The position numbers and the translations under genes were made by a program. DNA of 51,060 nucleotides, taken from NCBI RefSeq assembly GCF_007988965.1, contig NZ_BJVD01000015.1, positions 1 through 51,060 on the forward strand. The letters run 5' to 3'. Of the stretch, positions 33,237 to 41,127 are shown in pieces. The notes beneath the pieces are model-generated. The model was not told where the DNA came from. It made no database searches and saw only the letters and a list, made by a program, of their open reading frames with translations. Within the stretch, counting starts at the first letter, position 1. Every line of letters begins with the position of its first letter. Source of the stretch: Rummeliibacillus stabekisii (lineage in GTDB: Bacteria; Bacillota; Bacilli; Bacillales_A; Planococcaceae).

Positions 33237-34328
33237 ATGCATAAAATGATTTTTTTTCTCCTTATCGGCTCTTTATTCCTTAGCGGATGTTGGGATCAAC
33301 GATTGTATAAAGAACTCTCTGTTATTTCTGTAGTAGGTATAGATGGATACATCGGAGATATAAGAGGATACTATGCGTACCCTAGTTCAAGTAGTGACCC
33401 TACTAAATATATAGTGCTTGAGGGCGTAGGTAAAACACTGAGAGAAGCAAGAATTAATGCCAATAAAAAAACCGAGCAAACGATGGATACTGCTGAGCTG
33501 ACTACTGTATTAGTTAGTGAAGAATCAGCAAAGAAAGATTTATATGATCTGTTAGATGTTTATTATCGATCAGCTCAAAATCCCATGACCGCTAAGGTTG
33601 TGATAACAGAGGGCTCGACAAAAGACTTTTTGGAGTTAAAAGAAAGTTTTCCGAAAGAGATTGGAGAGTACTATTTAGACTTTATAGAGAGCTTTGAACA
33701 AGCGACAATATATCCTACAACTAGTTTACAACTTGCTGCTACGGGCATGTTTAGCGAAGGAAGGGACCTCGGCTTACCATATCTAAAAACCAGTGGTGAA
33801 AAAAAGCTTCCTGAAGCTGAAGGAATGGCCTTGTTTAATGAAAAAAAATACACTGGTGTGCATCTTTCATTAAGAGAATCCACTTTTGCTACATTATTAG
33901 GTTTTGGAAAATCAAAAATCGTTGAATTAGCTTACTTAGTGGATAAAAATGAAAGAAAAACTTCGGTTGGATTTAATGTCATCAACTTTAAGAAAAAAAT
34001 GAAAATAACACAGAATGGAGATCAAATAAAGGTTCAGTATAAGGTGGACATGCCAATAATCATGACGGAATATCCGCCAGACAACTTAGATCGAAGAAAG
34101 AGAAGAGAAAAAGTAGAGAAGTTTATTGAAGGCAGAGTAGAAAAAGACATAGCTAGGATGTTTAAAAAATGCCAAGAAGTATCTTCTGATGTAGTCGGAA
34201 TCGGAGAAGAAATTAGAGCCTATCATCCGCAGTTATGGAAAGAGGGCAAATGGAAAGAAGTTTATAAAGATATTAAAATAGAAGCAAAGGTAAATGTGGA
34301 TATTGTTCGTAGTGGGAGTATTCGATAA
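33237..34328 (+). CDS. Ger(x)C-family germination lipoprotein, C subunit
   Basis: Lipoprotein of 363 residues with a short signal peptide ending in lipobox LSGC (Cys18-19 region), then WDQRLYKELSVISVVGIDG, the family opening. The three-domain GerAC core follows, ending in the conserved helix with GIGEEIRAYHPQLWKEGKWK. It is lipid-anchored outside the spore inner membrane and needed for receptor function. GGAGG lies 9 nt before the ATG. It follows the A subunit after 78 nt, probably on one transcript. Confidence 0.93.
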   Translation: MHKMIFFLLIGSLFLSGCWDQRLYKELSVISVVGIDGYIGDIRGYYAYPSSSSDPTKYIVLEGVGKTLREARINANKKTEQTMDTAELTTVLVSEESAKKDLYDLLDVYYRSAQNPMTAKVVITEGSTKDFLELKESFPKEIGEYYLDFIESFEQATIYPTTSLQLAATGMFSEGRDLGLPYLKTSGEKKLPEAEGMALFNEKKYTGVHLSLRESTFATLLGFGKSKIVELAYLVDKNERKTSVGFNVINFKKKMKITQNGDQIKVQYKVDMPIIMTEYPPDNLDRRKRREKVEKFIEGRVEKDIARMFKKCQEVSSDVVGIGEEIRAYHPQLWKEGKWKEVYKDIKIEAKVNVDIVRSGSIR

Positions 34329-34335
34329 TTTGAAT

Positions 34336-34368
34336 AAGGAGTTGCCATTATGGTGAATGGAACTCCTT
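34336..34368 (+). terminator. Hairpin between the ger operon and the reductase gene
   Basis: AAGGAGTT (34336-34343) / AACTCCTT (34361-34368) with an inner CCATTATGG. It has no long T run, so it is only a moderate terminator. Confidence 0.5.
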
Positions 34369-34375
34369 GTGAATT

Positions 34376-35407
34376 TTAGGCATGAATTTCTGCTAGTAGT
34401 TGTTGATTTTTTTCATGGAATTTTTCATTGTGAGAAGAAACCATTGCATAGCTGTTAGCTTCAGGCTCGATATATTTTTTAACGCTATTAACAGCTAGTA
34501 CCGCATCATTGAACGTACCAACGAGCAAATACACTTTATCGTCGTAGGAAACAATATCGCCCACAGCAAAAATTCCCGGTGTCGTTGTTTTGCATTGACC
34601 GATGCTTTCAAATAGCTGATTATCATTACGTTTTGGAGCAATCTTATTCTCGAAATCAAGTGAAACTTCATGATTATAGCCATGGCAAATTAATATATCG
34701 TCCATCATAATAGTTTGGATTTTCCCATTTTTCTTAATATCAACTGTTTCGATGGCAGTCTTTTGTGCATTCGCATTTAATGTTTGAATTTCAGTATTAA
34801 GTAAAATATCAACGCCATGATCTTTTAATTTTTTTATCTGTGATTCATGAGCCTTTAAATCATTACTCCGATAAATAACCGTCAATTTTTTAGCGATAGG
34901 GAGTAATTCGCAAGCCCAGTCGATAGCAGCATTTCCCCCACCAGAGATTAATAATTCTTTGTTGCGAAAGCGCTCCATGCCATTAATGGTATAGTGCAGA
35001 TTAGTCATTTCATATTTTTCGGCACCATCAATCTCTAATTTAATCGGTTGGAATATTCCACCGCCAATCGCAATAATGACTGTTTTTGAATAATGTACTT
35101 CTCCTGAGTCTGTCATGATTGTAAAGATGTCATCTTTCTTTTCAATCCATTTCACTTTGGAATTCAGACATACAGTTGGCTCGAAAGTCATTGCTTGTTG
35201 AATTAAATTTTTTAAGAAGGCCTCACCTTGGATTGGTTGTTGCCCGCCAACATCCCAAAGCATCTTTTCTAAAAAAATATTCACTTTCCCGCCAAGCTGA
35301 GGATGGAATTCAATGATTTTCGTTTTTAAATCACGCATACCACTATAAAAGGCGCTATATAAACCTGCAGGGCCACCACCGACAATTGTTACATCATATA
35401 AATCCAT
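34376..35407 (-). CDS. Ferredoxin/siderophore-type NAD(P)H flavoprotein reductase (YumC/IruO-like)
   Basis: Thioredoxin-reductase-fold flavoprotein of 343 residues without the redox CxxC. The FAD motif VTIVGGGPAGLYSAFYSGM lies at the start, a NAD(P)H motif ISGGGNAAIDWACELL in the middle and the second FAD motif GIFAVGDIVSY near the end. This is the YumC-type ferredoxin-NADP reductase family, whose S. aureus member IruO releases iron from hydroxamate siderophores. A Fur box lies in its promoter and a siderophore importer is divergent, which supports an IruO-like role. The start is the ATG at 35407 with AGGAG 8 nt upstream. Confidence 0.88.
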   Translation of the reverse strand: MDLYDVTIVGGGPAGLYSAFYSGMRDLKTKIIEFHPQLGGKVNIFLEKMLWDVGGQQPIQGEAFLKNLIQQAMTFEPTVCLNSKVKWIEKKDDIFTIMTDSGEVHYSKTVIIAIGGGIFQPIKLEIDGAEKYEMTNLHYTINGMERFRNKELLISGGGNAAIDWACELLPIAKKLTVIYRSNDLKAHESQIKKLKDHGVDILLNTEIQTLNANAQKTAIETVDIKKNGKIQTIMMDDILICHGYNHEVSLDFENKIAPKRNDNQLFESIGQCKTTTPGIFAVGDIVSYDDKVYLLVGTFNDAVLAVNSVKKYIEPEANSYAMVSSHNEKFHEKNQQLLAEIHA

Positions 35408-35438
35408 GTTGTACACTCCTACTCGTTTAATCCGTACT

Positions 35439-35467
35439 TGTATAGTGATAATGATAATCCTTATCAT
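35439..35467 (-). promoter_or_regulatory. Fur-controlled promoter of the reductase gene
   Basis: The 19-bp Fur box GATAATGATAATCCTTATC (35447-35465) differs from the classical consensus at one base. On the minus strand it lies between a -35 ATGATA (35467-35462) and a -10 TATACA (35444-35439) at a 17-nt spacing, so bound Fur would block RNA polymerase. Confidence 0.85.
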
Positions 35468-35549
35468 TTATAAAAGCAAAAATAAATTTGCTTATCGGTG
35501 ATTTTTATTTTATAAAGGGGTTTTTTAAAATGATCCTACCCATTTTTTA

Positions 35550-35578
35550 TTGACAATTTAGAAATTGAAAGTTATATT
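35550..35578 (+). promoter_or_regulatory. Promoter of the siderophore importer operon
   Basis: TTGACA (35550-35555), a 17-nt spacer and TATATT (35573-35578), placing the start site at the Fur box that begins 9 nt downstream. Confidence 0.8.
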
Positions 35579-35586
35579 TTAGTAGT

Positions 35587-35605
35587 GATAAAGATTCTCA
35601 TTATC
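35587..35605 (+). promoter_or_regulatory. Fur box of the siderophore importer operon
   Basis: GATAAAGATTCTCATTATC matches the 19-bp Fur consensus at 16 positions and overlaps the predicted transcription start. Confidence 0.8.
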
Positions 35606-35628
35606 AATTATAAATAGGAGTGTAACTA

Positions 35629-36672
35629 ATGAAAAAAATAACAAAAGTGATGCTATTCGCAATTATGTCCGTTTTAGTACTTGCATTAGCCGCTTGTTCA
35701 GGTGATTCTTCTAAAGATAAAACATCGAGTGATAAAAAGACTGAATCAGCAGGTAGTGGTTATCCGATTAAAATTCAACATGCATTCGGAACAACAACAA
35801 TTGATAAAAAGCCTAAACGTGTTGCAACGATTGCATGGGCAAACCATGATGTCGCATTAGCATTAGGTGTTGTACCTGTTGGTTTTTCAGCAGCCAATTA
35901 CGGTATTAAGGATAACAAAACAGGAATCTTACCTTGGACAAAAGAAAAATTGGACGAGCTAGGTGCTAAGAGCCCGAACGTTTATCAAGATACAGATGGT
36001 TTAGATTACGAAGCAATCGCTGATTCTAAACCAGATGTGATTTTAGCTGCATACTCAGGTATTACAAAAGAAGAGTATAATAAACTAAGCGAAATTGCTC
36101 CTGTAGTCGCTTATAAAGATCAACCATGGGTAACTTCATGGCGCGATCAAGTGAAATACGATTCAATGGGTATGGGAATGAAAAAAGAAGGCGAACAATT
36201 AGTTAAAGATACTGAAAAGTTAATTGCTGATACTGCTGCAAAATATCCGGATATTAAAGGTAAAAAAGCAGCTTTTGGTATGTTCAATACAACTGATTTA
36301 TCAAAATTCTACATTTACACACCATCAGATCCACGTGGTGAGATGTTAGAAGAAGTAGGGATGGAGTATCCTGAAGGCTTGAAAAAACAAATGAAAGACA
36401 ATAAGAGCTTCTATCTTGAATTAAGTGCTGAAAATGCGGATGTATTGAATGATACAGAATTACTAGTTATATACGGTAATAGTACAACATTAAAAACACT
36501 TCAAAAAGATCCTATTCTAGGTAAAGTTCCAGCCATTAAAAAAGGTAATGTTGTAGTAATTGAAGATAATACACCTTTAGCAGCAGCTGGCACACCAAGC
36601 CCATTATCAATTAAATATACAATTGATGACTATCTATCTAAAATCTCAGAAGTGGCAAAAAACATTAAATAG
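35629..36672 (+). CDS. Iron-siderophore ABC transporter substrate-binding lipoprotein
   Basis: Periplasmic-binding-type lipoprotein of 347 residues. The signal peptide ends in lipobox LAAC, followed by a Ser/Lys/Asp spacer and a two-lobe class III fold linked by one long helix (about 190-210). The opening KRVATIAWANHDVALALGVV and the DTDGLDYEAIADSKPDVILA and LAAAGTPSPLSIKYTIDDYL segments are those of FepB/Fe-siderophore binders. It captures ferri-siderophore outside the membrane and delivers it to the two permeases that follow. The exact siderophore is unknown. GGAG lies about 10 nt before the ATG. Confidence 0.9.
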   Translation: MKKITKVMLFAIMSVLVLALAACSGDSSKDKTSSDKKTESAGSGYPIKIQHAFGTTTIDKKPKRVATIAWANHDVALALGVVPVGFSAANYGIKDNKTGILPWTKEKLDELGAKSPNVYQDTDGLDYEAIADSKPDVILAAYSGITKEEYNKLSEIAPVVAYKDQPWVTSWRDQVKYDSMGMGMKKEGEQLVKDTEKLIADTAAKYPDIKGKKAAFGMFNTTDLSKFYIYTPSDPRGEMLEEVGMEYPEGLKKQMKDNKSFYLELSAENADVLNDTELLVIYGNSTTLKTLQKDPILGKVPAIKKGNVVVIEDNTPLAAAGTPSPLSIKYTIDDYLSKISEVAKNIK

Positions 36673-36674
36673 TA

Positions 36675-37709
36675 ATGGGAAACATTATTGAAAAAGGACA
36701 TAAGCAAAGGTTACTACCAAAGCATTTAGCAAAAGTAGTAGCTCTTTTGCTTATTTTGCTCATTGTTAGTATTTTAATGTCCCTTGCGTTTGGTTCTCGT
36801 ACGATCGGTCTAGAAGGGCTTATAGATGGCTTATTTCATCCTTCTGTAGAAGGTCATGAGGCAAGCGTTGTGCGACAACGTATCGCAAGGACGATTTTTG
36901 GTTTGATTTGTGGGGCAGCTCTCGGTGTATCTGGGGCACTGATGCAATCTGTCACACGTAATCCTATTGCTGATCCAAGTATTTTAGGTGTTAATACAGG
37001 TGCATCCTTATTTGTCGTTTGTGGCATTGCTTTTTTAAGCATTCAATCACCAAGTGGATACATATGGTTAGCTATTATCGGTGCAATGTTGACAGCTGTT
37101 TTTGTCTTTGGCATTGGCTCGATGGGCGCAAGTGGTGCTACACCTTTAAAACTGATATTGGCGGGAGCGGCGACGACAGCTATTTTGTCTTCACTCGTAA
37201 CAGCTATTTTAATCCCACGTACGAATGTCATGGATCAATTTCGCTTTTGGCAAGTAGGGAGTGTAGGCGCTGCCAATTGGGATTCAGTGCATATCTTTAT
37301 TCCCTTCTTCATTGTCGGTTTGTTGATTGCCATTATAGTAGCCCCTGGCTTGAATGCATTAGCTCTCGGTGACGAAGTAGCGACAGGCTTAGGTGTTCGC
37401 ACAGGTGTTATTCGTATGTTAGCGGCTTTTGCTGGAGTTTTACTTTGTGGGGCAGCGACGGCTTTAGCTGGTCCAATAGGCTTTATTGGTTTACTCGCTA
37501 CCCATTTAGTACGGTTAGTAGTAGGACCGGATGTACGTTTCCTTATTCCTTTAGCAGCATTAGCTGGAGCAATCATTTTATTGATTTCAGACGTATGTGG
37601 ACGCTTCCTAGGTAGTCCAGGCGAATTAGAAGTAGGAATATTAACAGCCTTTATTGGTGCGCCAATCTTAATATTAATTACAATGAAAGCGAAAATGCGT
37701 ACAATATGA
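36675..37709 (+). CDS. Iron-siderophore ABC permease (FecCD family), first subunit
   Basis: Membrane permease of 344 residues with about ten helices and the FecCD landmarks RIARTIFGLICGAALGVSGA, MQSVTRNPIADPSILGVNTG and, near the end, GPIGFIGLLATHLVRLVVGP, with the ATPase-contacting loop ALGDEVATGLGVRTG. It forms a heterodimeric channel with the next gene product. The gene begins 2 nt after the binding-protein stop without its own strong ribosome binding site, so it probably relies on translational coupling. Confidence 0.92.
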   Translation: MGNIIEKGHKQRLLPKHLAKVVALLLILLIVSILMSLAFGSRTIGLEGLIDGLFHPSVEGHEASVVRQRIARTIFGLICGAALGVSGALMQSVTRNPIADPSILGVNTGASLFVVCGIAFLSIQSPSGYIWLAIIGAMLTAVFVFGIGSMGASGATPLKLILAGAATTAILSSLVTAILIPRTNVMDQFRFWQVGSVGAANWDSVHIFIPFFIVGLLIAIIVAPGLNALALGDEVATGLGVRTGVIRMLAAFAGVLLCGAATALAGPIGFIGLLATHLVRLVVGPDVRFLIPLAALAGAIILLISDVCGRFLGSPGELEVGILTAFIGAPILILITMKAKMRTI

Positions 37710-38737
37710 TGAATGAGACTCTGAATACAATTATAAAAGCAAGAAGAAAACGTCGAAATCGGTATGTTAGTGTTACGATTATCTTAGCGATTATTACCAT
37801 TGGTTTGTGCTGTACGATGATGATGCTCGGAAATACCATTTATCCTGTAACAGATGTCATCCACGTTTTGCTTGGTGAGACAATACCAGGTGCTTCTTTC
37901 GCCATTAATGAAATTCGTTTGCCACGTACTGTAGCAGGTTTATTCGCAGGTTTTGCTTTTGGTGCTGGAGGCTACATTTTCCAAACGATGCTGCGTAATC
38001 CATTAGCAAATCCCAATGTTATAGGGATTACAACAGGCTCTAGTGCGGCAGCAGTTTTTTGTATTATCGTGCTACATACAAGTAGTACGGTTGTTTCACT
38101 GGCTGCAGTTATCGGAGGGCTCGTCACAGTTGGGATTATTTATGGATTATCGAGAGGAACCTCTTTTGCTATTGGCCGATTAATTTTGATTGGTATCGGT
38201 ATTCAAGCAATGTTAAATGCGGTAATTTCGTATTTAATGCTAATTGGTAAAACGAATGACTTATCAAACGCTTTGCGCTGGTTAAGCGGGAGTTTAAACG
38301 GGGCAGAGTTAGAGATGACATATCCGTTAATCATTGCAGTCGTAATTGTGACACCGGTGCTTATTTATTTTGCGAAACAACTTGAAATGCTAGAACTAGG
38401 TGAACAAGCGGCGACCTCTTTAGGCGTCAATACAAATAAAACGCGCGTCATCTTAATGATTAGTGCGGTATTAATTATCGCTTTAGCTACAGCCACAACA
38501 GGCCCCATTGCGTTCGTCGCCTTTTTAGCAGGGCCTATTGCCCAACGTCTTGTTGGGGTTGGATTTTCAAATATTCTTCCAGCAGGTTTAATTGGGGTTA
38601 TTTTAGTCTTAGGCGGAGATCTAATTGGTCAGTTTGCCTTTGAAACCCGTTTTCCAGTAGGTGTTATTACAGGGATTATTGGTGCACCATATTTAATTTA
38701 CTTGCTAATTCGTATTAATCGAAAGGGAGATATTTAA
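37706..38737 (+). CDS. Iron-siderophore ABC permease (FecCD family), second subunit
   Basis: FecCD-family permease of 343 residues, the partner of the previous subunit. Landmarks are NEIRLPRTVAGLFAGFAFGA, RNPLANPNVIGITTGSSAAA, the coupling loop LGEQAATSLGVNTNKTR, and GPIAFVAFLAGPIAQRLVG. It overlaps the previous gene by 4 nt and shares one base with the ATPase start, a tightly coupled layout. Confidence 0.92.
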   Translation: MMNETLNTIIKARRKRRNRYVSVTIILAIITIGLCCTMMMLGNTIYPVTDVIHVLLGETIPGASFAINEIRLPRTVAGLFAGFAFGAGGYIFQTMLRNPLANPNVIGITTGSSAAAVFCIIVLHTSSTVVSLAAVIGGLVTVGIIYGLSRGTSFAIGRLILIGIGIQAMLNAVISYLMLIGKTNDLSNALRWLSGSLNGAELEMTYPLIIAVVIVTPVLIYFAKQLEMLELGEQAATSLGVNTNKTRVILMISAVLIIALATATTGPIAFVAFLAGPIAQRLVGVGFSNILPAGLIGVILVLGGDLIGQFAFETRFPVGVITGIIGAPYLIYLLIRINRKGDI

Positions 38738-39531
38738 TGACAACTCATACATTTGAAACGAAGAATATTCAATCAGGATATGATAATAAAACCATTTTAA
38801 ACGACGTCAACTTATCGATTCCGAGTAATCAAATTAGCATCATTATTGGGGCTAACGGGTGTGGGAAATCAACACTTCTAAAAACAATGGCACGTTTAAT
38901 TAAGCCAACGGGTGGAGATGTGCTATTAGATGGTAAATCCATTCATAAAATGGCACCAAAACAATTAGCGAAAGTATTAGGACTGCTTCCTCAGTCACCA
39001 ATCGTACCGGAAGGCATTACAGTAGCAGATCTTGTTGGTCGTGGTCGCTTTCCTCATCAAAGCGTCATGAAGGGCTGGTCGAAAAAGGATTATGAAGCTG
39101 TAGCAGAAGCATTAGAAATGATGAACATTACCGAATTTGCTGATCGAAATATCGATGAATTATCAGGTGGACAAAGACAGCGTGTTTGGATTGCGATGGC
39201 ATTGGCACAGCAAACTGACATTTTATTTTTAGATGAGCCAACGACATATTTGGATATTACATACCAAGTAGAGATATTAGATTTATTAACAGATTTAAAT
39301 AAAAAGTATGGAACGACGATTGTGATGGTGCTGCATGATATTAACTTGTCTGCACGCTATGCAGATTATTTGTTCACAGTAAAAAATGGCCAACTCATTG
39401 CAGAGGGGGCGCCTACTGAAATTATAACGGCAGATTTAATTAAAGAAACCTTTCAGTTGGATTGCCAAGTTATTAACGATCCAGTATCTAATACGCCACT
39501 TATCGTTCCGATTGGTCGTCATCACGCATGA
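38737..39531 (+). CDS. Iron-siderophore ABC transporter ATP-binding protein (FhuC/FecE type)
   Basis: ATPase of 264 residues with Walker A GANGCGKST, the family Q-loop region VLGLLPQSPIVPEGITVADL followed by GRGRFPHQS, signature ELSGGQRQR, Walker B ILFLDEPTTYLD and switch MVLHDINLSARYAD. The RGR.PHQ stretch is specific to FhuC/FecE-type ATPases. It powers the two FecCD permeases upstream. A terminator follows at 39559-39598. Confidence 0.94.
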   Translation: MTTHTFETKNIQSGYDNKTILNDVNLSIPSNQISIIIGANGCGKSTLLKTMARLIKPTGGDVLLDGKSIHKMAPKQLAKVLGLLPQSPIVPEGITVADLVGRGRFPHQSVMKGWSKKDYEAVAEALEMMNITEFADRNIDELSGGQRQRVWIAMALAQQTDILFLDEPTTYLDITYQVEILDLLTDLNKKYGTTIVMVLHDINLSARYADYLFTVKNGQLIAEGAPTEIITADLIKETFQLDCQVINDPVSNTPLIVPIGRHHA

Positions 39532-39558
39532 ATTTTAGGCTAGAGCCGAATAAATAAG

Positions 39559-39598
39559 ACACCTCACTTTTGCATTAGTAAAAGCGGGGTGCCTTTTT
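39559..39598 (+). terminator. Terminator of the siderophore importer operon
   Basis: CACCTC...CTTTT / AAAAG...GGGGTG stem with one wobble and small bulges, then TTTTT. Confidence 0.75.
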
Positions 39599-39661
39599 AA
39601 TATGTAATAGCCCGATCATAAATACGTTTGGTAAAACCAATTCATTAATAGCTGAGGGATT

Positions 39662-40528
39662 TTATTTAATAACGGCCAGTTTTTCCTCTAAGTATAATTC
39701 ATGATTGTTAGCTAAATTGATATCACCTAAAAAACGCATTGTTTGAATAGCATTTTGTGCCATTTCGGTACCGATTGTTTGATTGCCAGAAGCGATGTTA
39801 TAGATTCCTTTTAAAAACATTAGCTTTGTTTTTTCAAAGTAAAAATCTGTGCCTTCGGAGATTTTCTCAACATATTGTATGAACTGATGCGTTTCTTTCC
39901 CCTTATTTGCTTCTACGCAAAAGACTATAGTGTTTAATAGTACCTTAATAACTTCTTCGTTAAATTTCTTTATATTTTTATAAACTTCCGTTTTTTGGGT
40001 TAACTCTTTAGAAAGTGTTATCACTAAATCTTTATTTAATATATGCATTGTATTGCCAAATAGCATGATTTCGTAAAATCCCCAATTATCTACACTAAAC
40101 AGGTAGTCACTTATATTAATTAAATCATCTTTCTGAAAGATGATGGTTGGATTTAAATTATGTGCTAATGCTTTGATCATAATTGAATTATATAGGTAAC
40201 TGGTTATATTATACTTTAACCACTTTCCATGTTCTTCTTCTTCTATCTTGAGCAATAACGCTAGATCATTATTTTCATATGCACGTTTAATGTTATTCAA
40301 TATGTTTTCCAGGTGAGTCGGTTTATAGTCGTTCGAAATAAACATAAATTCTTCTAAAGTTAAATTTAATCTATCGAGCAATAAGGAGAACTTTGATAAA
40401 GAGATATCTGAATTTCCACGTTCAAATTTTGATAGAAAAGATACACTGATAATTCCTTTAGATACTTCTTTTAATGAATAGTTTTTGCTTAATCTAATAT
40501 CCCTGAAAACATATCCTAAGTAATTCAT
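39662..40528 (-). CDS. Rgg/GadR/MutR-family transcriptional regulator
   Basis: Regulator of 288 residues: an N-terminal XRE helix-turn-helix (about 5-60, YSLKEVSKGIISVSFLSKFE then RGNSDISLSKFSLLLDRLNL) and a long all-helical C-terminal part made of TPR-like repeats (about 75-285), the Rgg layout. In streptococci such proteins bind short hydrophobic pheromones through the TPR surface. The start is the ATG at 40528 or a GTG at 40537, with AAAGGGG upstream at a poor spacing for both. A 34-codon hydrophobic peptide gene lies divergently 172 nt away, the typical place for an Rgg partner peptide. Confidence 0.88.
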   Translation of the reverse strand: MNYLGYVFRDIRLSKNYSLKEVSKGIISVSFLSKFERGNSDISLSKFSLLLDRLNLTLEEFMFISNDYKPTHLENILNNIKRAYENNDLALLLKIEEEEHGKWLKYNITSYLYNSIMIKALAHNLNPTIIFQKDDLINISDYLFSVDNWGFYEIMLFGNTMHILNKDLVITLSKELTQKTEVYKNIKKFNEEVIKVLLNTIVFCVEANKGKETHQFIQYVEKISEGTDFYFEKTKLMFLKGIYNIASGNQTIGTEMAQNAIQTMRFLGDINLANNHELYLEEKLAVIK

Positions 40529-40700
40529 TTTTCTCACTTGCCCCTTTATATTTTACTATATGACAATTTTAAGTTTTTTGATAAATTAAGTATATAATAT
40601 CTATGATGAGATAAAAAATAGAGAAAAGGTCTTATTGTATCTAAGTCTATTTACATTTCTTATCAGAAAGAAAATATAAAGGAATAAGGGGGATATAACA

Positions 40701-40805
40701 ATGAAGAAAATGAATTTAAAACACCTATTAAATGTAGGATTAGGTATTCTAATTATCATTGGAGCTGGAAAAGCGAGTTTTCTAGCTGAAACTCTAATTA
40801 AATAA
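40701..40805 (+). CDS. Small hydrophobic peptide, candidate partner of the Rgg regulator
   Basis: A 34-codon frame starts at an ATG with AAGGGGG 8 nt upstream. The peptide has a basic N-terminus (MKKMNLKHLL), a hydrophobic core (residues 12-22, VGLGILIIIGA) and a short C-terminal tail (GKASFLAETLIK). It is divergent from the Rgg gene, as streptococcal short hydrophobic peptides are. It has no annotated homologue that I can recall. It could equally be a single-helix membrane peptide of another kind, such as a type I toxin. Confidence 0.6.
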   Translation: MKKMNLKHLLNVGLGILIIIGAGKASFLAETLIK

Positions 40806-41066
40806 AATTCAATTTTAAAACAATGCGATAAGAAGTTCTTACTTTCTTTTATTTGTTCCCTTAAAGATAGTAGAATCTCATGGTTGTCATATTGCTATTT
40901 ATTTTATTGAATTAATTTGTTAATCAAGTTATCCTTTGTTATTTTCGTCAACCTTATTTATTCTCCATTGGCTGTTTCTTTCCTACATTCACAAATCGTA
41001 ATAAATGGCAGCCAAGATTAAAACTTTTTTCTCGAAAGGGATAACTACATATATGAAAGTGTTAAA
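40806..41066. other. Spacer after the small peptide, no gene seen
   Basis: AT-rich, about 260 nt. A small TAAGAA/TTCTTA palindrome near 40830-40842, followed by T-rich sequence, may end the peptide transcript. No further open frame with a ribosome binding site was found. Confidence 0.4.
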
Positions 41067-41104
41067 AAAGCTGTATCACTCAGAGGAGTGATACAGCTTT
41101 TTTG
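41067..41104. terminator. Terminator of the catalase gene
   Basis: Perfect 15-bp stem AAAGCTGTATCACTC (41067-41081) / GAGTGATACAGCTTT (41086-41100) with A and T runs outside; it works on both strands. Confidence 0.9.
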
Positions 41105-41127
41105 GATATGTTGTCGAGTTGTTTAGA

